From contig NZ_CANKYW010000001.1 in NCBI RefSeq assembly GCF_947488135.1, positions 372,001 through 436,000 of the forward strand: a stretch of DNA of 64,000 nucleotides. The letters are read 5' to 3'. The stretch comes from an uncultured Marivita sp. Lineage in GTDB: Bacteria > Pseudomonadota > Alphaproteobacteria > Rhodobacterales > Rhodobacteraceae. This document shows positions 29,522-37,702 of the stretch, piece by piece. Numbering within the stretch: position 1 is the first letter of the stretch; each line of letters starts with the position of its first letter. The translations under genes and the position numbers were made by a program. The notes under the pieces were generated by a model. The model was not told the DNA's origin, made no database searches, and saw nothing but the letters and a program-made list of their open reading frames with translations.

Positions 29522-30262
29522 ATGAACGTGATGCCGCCCTCGGGACCGACCGCACAGGTGCGCGACAGGCTGCTGGATCTGATCAAGTCGGGCGATCTTG
29601 GTTCGGATGGCAAGCTTCCGACCGAACGCGCGCTGTCCGAACGGTTCGGTGTCGGGCGGCGATTCGTGCGGCAAGCGCTGGATGCGCTTGAGGCCGAAGG
29701 CCTTGTCTGGCGCAAGCAGGGCAAGGGCACCTTCGCCGGTCAGCCTCTTGACCCGATGGGAGACCTTGCCGCGAAGATCACCGGAGAGACCAACGCGCTC
29801 GAGGTGATGGAAGCGCGTCTGTGTATCGAGCCGGAACTGGCCGCTCTTTGCGCCCAGCGGATGCAACCCGACGAGGTGGCGCGGCTACGGATGCTCGCGC
29901 AGCGTCAATGGGAGGCCGAGGACGCGCAGGCGATCGAGCTTTGGGACGGATCGCTCCACCGGCTGATCGCGCAATGCGCCCGCAACCGCCCGCTGCTCAC
30001 CGCGTTCTCGTTGCTGGACAAGATCCGGTCGAACCCGGATTGGGTGGCGATCCGGGCCAAGGGGCGTGACATGGCCTCGTTGCAGGTCACGCATAATGAG
30101 CATCTCGCACTGATTGACGCCATCGCAGCGGGCCATGCTCATGCGGCGCGAACGGCAATGCGCGACCACCTCGAAACCCGCTTCAACGCGCTCCGCGGCG
30201 AGCTTGAAACCGCCGCCGCCGAACAGGGCGAGACTTTCTTCGCCGCGACGTCCAAAACCTGA
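29522..30262 (+). CDS. GntR family regulator, FadR/FCD subfamily
   Basis: 246 residues. The winged helix lies in residues 10-75 (KLPTERALSERFGVGRRFVR, ALDALEAEGLVWRKQGKGTF). An all-helical FCD ligand domain follows (EARLCIEPELAALCAQRM; DGSLHRLIAQCARNRPLLTA; HNEHLALIDAIAAGHAHAAR), with the metal-binding Asp/His pattern. Placed inside the operon, it most likely represses it and is relieved by a catabolic ligand. ATG at 29522 begins one base after the DUF1028 stop. Confidence 0.9.
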   Translation: MNVMPPSGPTAQVRDRLLDLIKSGDLGSDGKLPTERALSERFGVGRRFVRQALDALEAEGLVWRKQGKGTFAGQPLDPMGDLAAKITGETNALEVMEARLCIEPELAALCAQRMQPDEVARLRMLAQRQWEAEDAQAIELWDGSLHRLIAQCARNRPLLTAFSLLDKIRSNPDWVAIRAKGRDMASLQVTHNEHLALIDAIAAGHAHAARTAMRDHLETRFNALRGELETAAAEQGETFFAATSKT

Positions 30263-30283
30263 AACACCCAAACCGGAGGATTT

Positions 30284-31450
30284 ATGCCCATCCGCAATCG
30301 TTTTGCCGAATTGCACCCCGACATCACCGCCTGGCGGCGGGACCTGCACGCACATCCCGAGTTGCAGTATGACCTACCGCGCACCGCCGGCATCGTCGCC
30401 GACAAGCTGCGCGCCTTCGGCTGTGACACGGTTGTCGAAGGGATCGGGCGAACGGGTGTCGTCGCGCTGATCCAGGGCAAGACTAACACCTCCGGCAAGA
30501 CCATCGCGTTCCGCGCCGACATGGACGCGCTGCCGATCTATGAGGCGACAGGGGCGGCGCACGCCTCGAAAACGCCGGGCAAGATGCATGCCTGCGGTCA
30601 TGACGGGCATACGGCGATGCTGCTGGGGGCGGCGCAGTACCTCGCCGAGACCCGCAATTTCGACGGAACGGTCGCGGTTGTCTTTCAGCCCGCCGAAGAG
30701 GGCGGCGCCGGGGCCGAAGCGATGGTGCAGGACGGGTTGATCGATAAGTTCGGTATCTCCGAAATCTACGGCCTGCATAATTCACCGCTCTTGCCTCTGG
30801 GCCAGTTCGCAATCCGACCGGGCGCGTTCTACGCTGCGGTGGACAGTTTCCACATCAATGTGCGCGGCAAGGGCGGGCACGCGGCGCGGCCCAATAACAC
30901 CGTGGACACGACGCTGGCGGCGTCTGCCATCGTGATGGCGTTGCAATCGGTGGTGTCACGCAACACCGATCCGCAGCAGCCGCTGGTCGTCTCCGTCACC
31001 TCTTTCCGCACGGAATCCGACGCGTTCAACGTCATTCCCGAGCACGTTCTCCTGCGCGGCACGGTGCGCAGTTTCGACATGGAGGTGCGCGGCCATACGC
31101 TTGACCGGATCGAAACCATCGCCAAGCTGACCGCCGAGAGCTATGGAGCCGACGCCGAACTGGGCTTCGATGAGGAGCCCTATCCGGTCATGGTCAACCA
31201 CTATACCGAGACGCTGCACTGTATCGACGCGGCGCGCGAAGTTGCTGGCGACTGCGTCACCGACGCGCCGCGTACCACGGGTGGCGAGGATTTCGCATAC
31301 ATGCTGCAAGCCTGTCCTGGCGCCTACATCCAGCTTGGCATCGGGCAGGGGCCGGGGCTGCATCACCCGGAATATGATTTCAACGACGACGTGATCCCGA
31401 CCGGTTGTTCCTATTGGGTGACACTCGCTGAACAGAGGCTTCCGGCATGA
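30284..31450 (+). CDS. M20 family amidohydrolase (hippurate hydrolase-like)
   Basis: 388 residues. Metal ligands appear as HACGHDGHTAM, FQPAEEGGAGAEAMVQDGL and the C-terminal TGGEDFAYML; FRADMDALPI is also conserved. These M20D enzymes remove acyl groups from N-acyl amino acids (hippurate, acetyl-amino acids, IAA-amides) in the cytoplasm. GGAGG precedes the ATG at 30284. It is the step after uptake and GGT-type cleavage if the operon degrades N-substituted amino acids. Its stop overlaps the amidase start. Confidence 0.93.
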   Translation: MPIRNRFAELHPDITAWRRDLHAHPELQYDLPRTAGIVADKLRAFGCDTVVEGIGRTGVVALIQGKTNTSGKTIAFRADMDALPIYEATGAAHASKTPGKMHACGHDGHTAMLLGAAQYLAETRNFDGTVAVVFQPAEEGGAGAEAMVQDGLIDKFGISEIYGLHNSPLLPLGQFAIRPGAFYAAVDSFHINVRGKGGHAARPNNTVDTTLAASAIVMALQSVVSRNTDPQQPLVVSVTSFRTESDAFNVIPEHVLLRGTVRSFDMEVRGHTLDRIETIAKLTAESYGADAELGFDEEPYPVMVNHYTETLHCIDAAREVAGDCVTDAPRTTGGEDFAYMLQACPGAYIQLGIGQGPGLHHPEYDFNDDVIPTGCSYWVTLAEQRLPA

Positions 31451-32379
31451 TCATCGAGGCTGGTCCGAAAACCTGCCATTGGGGGTATTTCGACGCGACG
31501 CTCGATCCGGTGATGACGGTGGCGAGCGGTTCGGAAATCACGATGAACTCGGTGTCGGGCGGTCCGGCAATGCTGCCGGGCGACGGATATCATGTCCCGC
31601 CCGAACTGCTCGAGATCCACGCGGGCGGCGTTCCCGCCATGCCCGGACATATCCTGACCGGACCCGTCGCCATTGATGGCGCGATGCCGGGCGATGTCTT
31701 GCAGGTCGATATCCTGGACATCCAGCTGCGCCAGGATTGGGGGTACAACGTCATCCGCCCCTTGTCCGGAACGCTGCCGCTCGATTTCGACGATACGCAC
31801 CACGTCACCATCCCGCTTGACCGCGCAAAGAACGAGGCAACGATGCCGTGGGGGCTCAAACTGCCGCTTGCGCCGTTCTTTGGCGTGATGGCCGTGGCAC
31901 CGCCGCCTGCCTGGGGACGGATTTCCACCATCGAACCACGCGCGCATGGCGGCAATCTCGACAACAAAGAACTGGTTACGGGGACGACCTTGTATCTTCC
32001 GGTCTTTACGGAAGGCGCGCTCTTTTCCTGTGGCGATGGGCACGGCGCGCAAGGCGATGGTGAGGTTTGCGTCACCGCCATCGAAACCGCGCTGCAAGGC
32101 CGGTTCCGCCTGACTGTCCGTCGTGATTTGGACATCACCTATCCCGAAGCCGAGACCCCGACTCATTACATCACGATGGGGATGCACCCCGATCTGGACA
32201 CCTGCGTCGAGATCGCCCTACGTCGGATGATCCGGGTGGTGGCAGATCGTGCCGGGATCACCCATGCCGAGGCCTACATGCTCTGTTCGCTGGCGGGGGA
32301 TTTGCGGATCACCCAGACGGTGAACCGCGAAAAGGGGGTCCACATGATGATGCCGAAAGCGTATCTCGAACGGACGTGA
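31447..32379 (+). CDS. Acetamidase/formamidase family protein
   Basis: 310 residues of the FmdA_AmdA fold: TGPVAIDGAMPGDVLQVDIL, PFFGVMAVAPPPAWGRISTI, ARRH-free active region GALFSCGDGHGAQGDGEVCV, and MHPDLDTCVEIALRRMI. It hydrolyses a short amide to acid and ammonia. The ATG overlaps the preceding TGA (ATGA). As the last gene of the operon it would release nitrogen from the imported substrate. The divergent/convergent neighbour is the ATP-grasp gene, 48 bp away on the other strand. Confidence 0.9.
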   Translation: MIIEAGPKTCHWGYFDATLDPVMTVASGSEITMNSVSGGPAMLPGDGYHVPPELLEIHAGGVPAMPGHILTGPVAIDGAMPGDVLQVDILDIQLRQDWGYNVIRPLSGTLPLDFDDTHHVTIPLDRAKNEATMPWGLKLPLAPFFGVMAVAPPPAWGRISTIEPRAHGGNLDNKELVTGTTLYLPVFTEGALFSCGDGHGAQGDGEVCVTAIETALQGRFRLTVRRDLDITYPEAETPTHYITMGMHPDLDTCVEIALRRMIRVVADRAGITHAEAYMLCSLAGDLRITQTVNREKGVHMMMPKAYLERT

Positions 32380-32427
32380 AAACCCATGCTGGCGGAACCG
32401 CTTGGGAACAGCGGTTCCGCCAATGCG

Positions 32428-33393
32428 TTAGGCGACGAGATGAACGCGGTCTTCGGCAACCTTGTCGATCAGACAATCCGCGATGGCTTTGCTGATCGGC
32501 TGACCCGTCTGGTCTTCGACGAACAGCCACTGACCCGCGGGATTGATTTCGAGGAACACCTCCTCGCCGTTCGGTCTGCGCCGCAGGTCGATCGCTCCGT
32601 AGGTGAGACCGAGTCGTTTCATCAAGGCCCGGATGCCCGCCTCCGTCTGCGGGGCCAGGATGGTCGGGGTGATGTCGACATTCATGTCCATCCGGAAATC
32701 GACGCGATAGGCCGTCTTCTGGCTGTCGATGGCGGCGGCGAAGATGTGGTCGCCGACGACGGTCACGCGCAGATCGCATGTCGCTTCGATATATTCCTGG
32801 AAAATCACCGGCGCGTATTTCACCGCGTCGATCTTGTCCAACTCGTCCGCCTTGAGAAGCCGCGTTTCCCGCCAGGCATCTTCGCTGCCCTGGAATGGCT
32901 TGTAGATCGTGCGCTCCACGCCTTCGCGGTCGATGAACGCGCGTGCCGCTTGCGGATCGGTGGTGATCAGCGTTCGGGGAAGAGACAGCCCGGCAGCGCG
33001 CGCCACGTCCAACTGCCACGCTTTGCGGCTGGCGTCCTGATCGCGGCTGGGGACGTTGATCCATTTGGCATCGAGCGACAGCCACAGGCCCTGAATGGCC
33101 TCGTCGACTTCGTGAATGGCGAAATTGTCGAGCACCGGATCGGTGACATCAGGGTGCATGCCGTAGGGTTGGGGGCGGCGCCACCAGACTGACGTTACTT
33201 GCGACAAGTCGATGGGCTGGTTCCTGTAATGCAGGATCCGACGGGCGTTCGGCATCCCGGCCTCGAAAACCAGTTGCGCGTCTTTGGGAAAGTCGGCGAG
33301 GTTGAGGAGCAGCGCCTCATGGCCGCGTTCCGCGATGTGTTGCATGACGTGATGGGCGTGAATGTCATCATCGCTGGATAGAATGAGTATCAT
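32428..33393 (-). CDS. ATP-grasp ligase, MvdC/MvdD (graspetide macrocyclase) type
   Basis: 321 residues. The N-terminal pre-ATP-grasp region includes VWWRRPQPYG (69-78), a hallmark of the MvdD/TgnB-like ligases. The ATP-grasp core shows IYKPF (163-167), the hinge FQEYI (198-202), DLRVTVVGDHIFAAAI, AIDLRR (268-272) and the metal site LEINPAGQW (281-289). Relatives activate Asp/Glu side chains as acyl phosphates and join them to Thr/Ser (ester) or Lys (amide) of a precursor, forming side-chain rings. AGGAG precedes the ATG. The gene directly upstream encodes a protein with 11 Thr-x4-Asp repeats, the fitting substrate. It is the last gene of the cluster. Confidence 0.9.
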   Translation of the reverse strand: MILILSSDDDIHAHHVMQHIAERGHEALLLNLADFPKDAQLVFEAGMPNARRILHYRNQPIDLSQVTSVWWRRPQPYGMHPDVTDPVLDNFAIHEVDEAIQGLWLSLDAKWINVPSRDQDASRKAWQLDVARAAGLSLPRTLITTDPQAARAFIDREGVERTIYKPFQGSEDAWRETRLLKADELDKIDAVKYAPVIFQEYIEATCDLRVTVVGDHIFAAAIDSQKTAYRVDFRMDMNVDITPTILAPQTEAGIRALMKRLGLTYGAIDLRRRPNGEEVFLEINPAGQWLFVEDQTGQPISKAIADCLIDKVAEDRVHLVA

Positions 33394-33416
33394 TGGAATT
33401 CTCCTGACAGGCTGGA

Positions 33417-33442
33417 GGGAAAGGGCGGTGACGCCCTTTCCC
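33417..33442 (-). promoter_or_regulatory. Perfect 11-bp hairpin between candidate precursor and ligase genes
   Basis: GGGAAAGGGCG (33417-33427) pairs perfectly with CGCCCTTTCCC (33432-33442) around GTGA. It lies in the 56-bp gap between the repeat-protein stop and the ATP-grasp start. No T tract follows on the minus strand. An mRNA-stabilising or attenuating hairpin that makes more precursor than ligase is likely. Confidence 0.6.
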
Positions 33443-33449
33443 GTCGCGC

Positions 33450-34988
33450 TCAGTTCGTGGGATCGTCGAACAAGGCCTCGATCTCGGCCATCTCGGCGAG
33501 GATCTCTTCGGCCATTGCAGACAAGTCCTCATAGTAAGCGACAAGCTCTTCGATCTGGGCCGCCTCGCTATCGTCGGTGTAGGTCTGTTGTAGGCCAGCC
33601 ATCGCACCAGTGGCATGGTGCGGTGTCGCCATGACGAAGGGCATCGCGCCGCCTTCACCGAACAACCCACCCCGCAGGTTGCCGAACCGATCCGGGATGC
33701 GGTCCGAGAACTGTTTGTCCAAACCACTGGCTTTGCGATCCCCGATGGGATCGGTTCCCCGGTCGGCGATGAAGCTGGTCGGTCCCTGATCCAGAAGAAC
33801 ACTCGTCGGACCACGATCCAGAAGGATGTTGGTCGGCCCGCGATCGTCGATGATCGAGGTCGGCCGTCGATCCCTCAGAACGTTGGTTGGCCTGAGATCA
33901 TCGACCACGGTGGTCGGTCGCCGGTCTCGCAGGATGCTCGTCGGCACCTGATCAAAGGACGGGAGGGTCTGGATCCGGTCATCTCGAACCGTGGTAAGGC
34001 GATCGGCCACGACGGTGGTGATCCGGTCGGCGACCGTGCTCGTGATGATATCCCGGATCGTGTTCGTATGCGCGCCCAGCCCCTGGATCGTCGGAGAGGC
34101 GGCCCGCATCCGGGTCACCCGAAGTCCGAAGTTCGACCCGGTCATCGCAGCGTTGCAGCCTCCGTTGGTATGGATGCCGACAATGCAGCCATCACTGGCC
34201 CGCAGAATCCCCGATCCCGAATTGCCGCCCAGCGTGTCGATGTCGTTATACCGCACACGGAAGTCGTCGAAGTTGGTGATCGGCCCGGCTTCGATACGTT
34301 TCGGCTGACCGGCGGGGTGGCCGATGATGCAGATCATGTCGCCGGTCGTGCCGTCATCTTCGGCCAGCCGGGTGACACCAAACTGTTGTCCGGGATTTCC
34401 GGCCAAACGGACGATCGCGAAGTCCAGACCATCGAGACGGTATTCGATCAGCTCTTCGACGGCGAAGGAAACGGGGCTTTGCTGCACGCCAGCGCTGTTG
34501 ACCTGAAAGTTGAACTCCACGTTCATCCGTGTCGCGATCTCCTGCGACGAGATGATGTTCGACGTGCCGTTCACCCGCGGCCGGTTCCAACCGCCGCCGG
34601 TCTGATCGAAACAATGACCCGCGGTCAGGAAAAGGTTGTCTGCGATCAAAGTGCCCGTGCACCAGCGGACCCCCGCGACATTGCCGGGATTGGTGTAGAC
34701 GCTGGCCAGATTGGTGTGCCACCGCAGCACGCCGACCGGGCTTTGATGGGTGTCGACAAACGCGCGGGTGACGCCGAGACTGCCATCGTATTGTTCGACC
34801 GGCTGACTGTCATCCGTGGTGCCGCATATCGTTTCGCGGATATCGCCATAGTCGAGCCGATCTGGCGTCAGCGACTCTTCCGTCATCTTTTTCTTGAGGC
34901 TTTCGATCTGATCGAAATTCGGAACGAAAACCGGATCGTTCGGGCTGTCCTGTACGTGACCGACGCCCTCTTTCTTTGATTTAGCCAT
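33450..34988 (-). CDS. Trypsin-like serine protease with 11 Thr-x4-Asp repeats; candidate protease-fused graspetide precursor
   Basis: 512 residues. After a polar N-terminus without a signal peptide comes a chymotrypsin/V8-fold protease: TAGHC (His125), LDFAIV (Asp189) and GGNSGSG (Ser257), with cysteines at 110 and 126 as in the trypsin His loop. Residues 316-409 are a tandem repeat of period 8-9, consensus P-T-[STN]-hydrophobic2-x-D-[RLQ]-[RG]. In all 11 units Thr is followed by Asp exactly five positions later. That is the ring spacing known in graspetides, and a graspetide-type ligase is the next gene. The tail has AMPFVMATPHHATG, possibly a recognition element, then an acidic helix to residue 510. 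The protease assignment is firm; the precursor role is inference. Confidence 0.88.
   Translation of the reverse strand: MAKSKKEGVGHVQDSPNDPVFVPNFDQIESLKKKMTEESLTPDRLDYGDIRETICGTTDDSQPVEQYDGSLGVTRAFVDTHQSPVGVLRWHTNLASVYTNPGNVAGVRWCTGTLIADNLFLTAGHCFDQTGGGWNRPRVNGTSNIISSQEIATRMNVEFNFQVNSAGVQQSPVSFAVEELIEYRLDGLDFAIVRLAGNPGQQFGVTRLAEDDGTTGDMICIIGHPAGQPKRIEAGPITNFDDFRVRYNDIDTLGGNSGSGILRASDGCIVGIHTNGGCNAAMTGSNFGLRVTRMRAASPTIQGLGAHTNTIRDIITSTVADRITTVVADRLTTVRDDRIQTLPSFDQVPTSILRDRRPTTVVDDLRPTNVLRDRRPTSIIDDRGPTNILLDRGPTSVLLDQGPTSFIADRGTDPIGDRKASGLDKQFSDRIPDRFGNLRGGLFGEGGAMPFVMATPHHATGAMAGLQQTYTDDSEAAQIEELVAYYEDLSAMAEEILAEMAEIEALFDDPTN
33759..34043 (-). repeat. Coding tandem repeat, 11 units of 24-27 bp (Thr-x4-Asp)
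   Basis: Encodes residues 316-410 of the trypsin-like protein. Thr positions are 316, 324, 332, 341, 350, 359, 368, 377, 386, 395 and 404; Asp positions are 321, 329, 337, 346, 355, 364, 373, 382, 391, 400 and 409. The first three units are 8 residues apart or change to 9, the rest 9. DNA units have diverged, so the repeat is kept at protein level, not by recent slippage. Confidence 0.9.
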
Positions 34989-35021
34989 GTCAAAAATCCT
35001 TGTTGAAATAGTGTCTGAAAT

Positions 35022-35066
35022 CGCGACCGGAGCGTTGTTCGGGAGAGAAACAACCTGGCCCGGTCG
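35022..35066 (-). promoter_or_regulatory. Intercistronic hairpin before the trypsin-like repeat gene
   Basis: GCGACCGG (35022-35029) pairs with CCGGTCGC (35059-35066), and inside it GTTGTT (35033-35038) pairs with AACAAC (35048-35053). It occupies the 101-bp gap between the lipase-trypsin gene and the repeat-protease gene. There is no T tract on the minus strand. It could partially terminate or set an mRNA cleavage point. Confidence 0.5.
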
Positions 35067-35089
35067 CCCGCCAGCCAGAGGCGCCGCCC

Positions 35090-37627
35090 CTAGGACGAGA
35101 CTGAAAAAGGGGGGCGGTCCGAGGTTCCTATGGAAATGTCAACACGTAGCGGGATGGTGATGCTTGTCGTCTGGCCGAACTCGATGGCGCGTCTGTCCGG
35201 CGTCTGTTCGACCGGCGCGCGTTCTTCGGATGCCGAAGGACGCAACTGAAAGCCGCCGGTGTGGACCGCGTCCCGCCCGATGGCGAGCACTTCTTCGACG
35301 AGATCGGCGCCAGGCTTGCCGTCACGCGCCAGATGATCCGCCACCGTCTTGAGATGCGCCACCAGCCGCGACACGCGGATGCCTTCGTTGGCGACCCATT
35401 TGACGGTCTTCATCTCCGGGTCAGCGGACGGGTTCCAGATGCCGCCGTCGATGGTCACGTAGTGACCCGTTTCGGTCTGATCTGGCACGCCGGAGTGATG
35501 CAGCGCGATCACCTCCCAGAGGTCGCTGAATACGGGCGCGCCCGATGATCCCGGCTGCGTGTCACCGGTGTAATGCGCAACGTGATCGCTGTCCGGGGGC
35601 AGGGCGGTCAGCAGGCTTTCGCGGAAGACCACCTGTTTACGCCCTGCCAACGGGTGCTGGACGATGTTGACCGGCTGTCCCTTTCGGATCTTGCCTTCGA
35701 CCCCGATCAGCGGCAGATGGCCGAAATCGGTCAGGGGAATGCCATCCTCGCTGGTCGGGGCAACCGCCACGATGGCCATGTCCAGCCGTTCATTGGCGTG
35801 AAACAGACGATGCGGCTCGAGTGTGAAGCAGTGCCCTGTCGTCTGGCGGCTGTCGATCTCGAGTTCGTAGCGAAACTGAACCGACGCGCGGCTTGCTGCG
35901 AAATCGTTTGGCAGCACGTGATGATTGGTCATCAGGACACCGGGGGCGATGAGAAATCCCGTTCCGAACCCCTGACCTGTCGAGGTCGATACGATCCGCC
36001 CCACCGCGCGCGCCGCGACCAGGGCTCGCTTGATGAACATGACGGACAGGAACTCTTCGGCTTCGCCGATCACCCGTTCGAGAACGGCCTCAATCGCTCC
36101 GGTCGGAGGCATGGCGGCCCGATCGGCGCGTTCCAGACTGTCCAAAGCGGTTTCAAGCTCGCGGCTCAGTTTGCGGCCCTGGCCATTGGCGCTTGCCGCA
36201 TCGACCATCGTCAACAGACGGCGGGTGTAAGCGTCGATTCGTTCGGGCGTTTCTGCGCGCAAAGGCTTGGCCTCGTGCTGTGACTGGACCACCGACTTGC
36301 GTTCTTCGTCCGACGCTTTCCAGCGTAGGCTCGCCGCGTCGACGATGGCGCGCGGATAGGCGCTTTGGTCCGCATTGGGTGTCTCCGAAATAACCGCCCC
36401 GACCGGAGGCGCGACATCGGCCTCGCCAGACAGAAACGGACCCGCGAAATCCGTCTCGCGGAAAGGCGGCATTGCCGACAGCGTTTCGAGCCGCAGGTCC
36501 GCGCTTGTCACATCCGGCATGACGGTTTCGACCGCACGAATACGGGGGGAAGTGTCGAGCGCGTGGGTCGCACCCGTGCCAAGAAGGTCAATCGTGCCCG
36601 CGATCACATCGGACCGGTTGCAGAGCCAGCCATGTGCGCCCTCGCAGAAGTAGCGCGGCACATCGCCCATTTCGGCAAGATCGCGCGGAACGGTTCCGTC
36701 GCCATCCAGCGACCTATGGTAAACAAACCCTTCGGGCGACTTGCGCGCGCCGGTCACGGTGTCTTCACCGGTGCCGATGATCTGGTGAAAGCGGTCGTCG
36801 GGCGTGGGAAGCTCTCCACGCCCGAGCTTTGCCGCGCGCAGCGCATTGGCGGTCGGCGGGACGGCCGTGTTGGGCCAGAAGGGGCGACTGAAGTAATCCT
36901 CGTCCGGTCGCTTTTCCGCGCTGGGCATCATTTCGATCAGGCCGGGAAAGCCGCGCAGGTACTTTTCGACGATCGTCTTTCGATCCTGCGTGAGATCGGC
37001 AAATCCAAGCGGACCGAGCATTCCGTGGCTGAGATCGAAGACCTGCACCGGGGAATAGGATCCGTGATTGGGCGTGCCGATTGTGACAACGCGCGAGATA
37101 AGCGTTTTGTCCGCATCCTCAGCGGCCATCTGGCGCGCCACGAGCCCGCCCATCGAGTGACAGACCAGCGAGACGTCCTTCAAACCACGGCTCCAAATCC
37201 GGTCGATCAGCATCTTGCCAGCAACGGCCGGGGGTTGGCGCCAGTCGAATGGCATGAACTCCGCATCGAACCCGGCCAGCTTCAGCCGCAATTTCATGCG
37301 CAGATACGGGGCGAGCACAGTTCCGGTCGCCGCAACGGTTGCGCCCCATTTCAGCTTGGCGATCCCGCCCGTCGCAAGGTCGGAGGGATGGATCCAGACC
37401 AGATCGGCCTGTCCGTTGCGAATTGCGCTCAGGCGGGACCCCATGATGCCGGGCAGGATAAACGCCTTGGGTCGCAGTGCTTCCAACACTGGAGCCTCTC
37501 GGGCGATCTCCTGGGCCAGTTGCGACAGGTCCTCGTAAAGGGCGTCGCCGAATTCAGCGCGCAGGGTCTCTTGATGCTCCCCTGTCCGCAGGAAGGTTTC
37601 GATCTGAAAATCGTCATAGGGCAGCAT
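35090..37627 (-). CDS. Fusion of LCAT/PGAP1-like alpha/beta hydrolase and trypsin-like protease
   Basis: 845 residues. Residues about 50-360 are an alpha/beta hydrolase of the lecithin:cholesterol acyltransferase/PGAP1 kind: FILPGIMGSRL, FDWRQPP, nucleophile Ser158 in VCHSMGGLVARQM, and TIGTPNHGSYSPV. A helical linker follows (about 400-540). Residues about 545-770 are a V8/trypsin-type protease: FLIAPGVLMTNHHVLPNDF (His570), LDMAIVAV and GDTQPGSSGAPVF (Ser695). No signal peptide is seen. It may cleave lipid esters and proteins, or one domain may activate the other. Neighbours are a haem peroxidase upstream and the repeat protease downstream in the same transcript. Confidence 0.88.
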   Translation of the reverse strand: MLPYDDFQIETFLRTGEHQETLRAEFGDALYEDLSQLAQEIAREAPVLEALRPKAFILPGIMGSRLSAIRNGQADLVWIHPSDLATGGIAKLKWGATVAATGTVLAPYLRMKLRLKLAGFDAEFMPFDWRQPPAVAGKMLIDRIWSRGLKDVSLVCHSMGGLVARQMAAEDADKTLISRVVTIGTPNHGSYSPVQVFDLSHGMLGPLGFADLTQDRKTIVEKYLRGFPGLIEMMPSAEKRPDEDYFSRPFWPNTAVPPTANALRAAKLGRGELPTPDDRFHQIIGTGEDTVTGARKSPEGFVYHRSLDGDGTVPRDLAEMGDVPRYFCEGAHGWLCNRSDVIAGTIDLLGTGATHALDTSPRIRAVETVMPDVTSADLRLETLSAMPPFRETDFAGPFLSGEADVAPPVGAVISETPNADQSAYPRAIVDAASLRWKASDEERKSVVQSQHEAKPLRAETPERIDAYTRRLLTMVDAASANGQGRKLSRELETALDSLERADRAAMPPTGAIEAVLERVIGEAEEFLSVMFIKRALVAARAVGRIVSTSTGQGFGTGFLIAPGVLMTNHHVLPNDFAASRASVQFRYELEIDSRQTTGHCFTLEPHRLFHANERLDMAIVAVAPTSEDGIPLTDFGHLPLIGVEGKIRKGQPVNIVQHPLAGRKQVVFRESLLTALPPDSDHVAHYTGDTQPGSSGAPVFSDLWEVIALHHSGVPDQTETGHYVTIDGGIWNPSADPEMKTVKWVANEGIRVSRLVAHLKTVADHLARDGKPGADLVEEVLAIGRDAVHTGGFQLRPSASEERAPVEQTPDRRAIEFGQTTSITIPLRVDISIGTSDRPPFSVSS

Positions 37628-37661
37628 GGCGCGTTCCTGTCATGGTGTCGGGTGTCTGGGT

Positions 37662-37695
37662 GGGGCCGGTCCCCGGGAGGAAAAGGACCGGCCCC
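37662..37695 (-). promoter_or_regulatory. Perfect 11-bp hairpin between peroxidase and lipase-trypsin genes
   Basis: GGGGCCGGTCC (37662-37672) pairs with GGACCGGCCCC (37685-37695) around a 12-base loop that contains GGAGG. It lies in the 75-bp gap between the two genes. There is no T tract. It is the third such hairpin in this operon. Confidence 0.55.
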
Positions 37696-37702
37696 GGGGC
37701 GG

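Noticed and set aside
33759-34043. Repeat array resembling CRISPR or a variable-number tandem repeat
   Set aside because: The units are contiguous, stay in one reading frame, have no spacers and encode a constant Thr-x4-Asp pattern, so this is a protein repeat.
33759-34043. RTX-type calcium-binding nonapeptides
   Set aside because: RTX units are GGxGxDxUx. These units lack the glycines and have fixed Thr and Asp positions, so the family does not fit.
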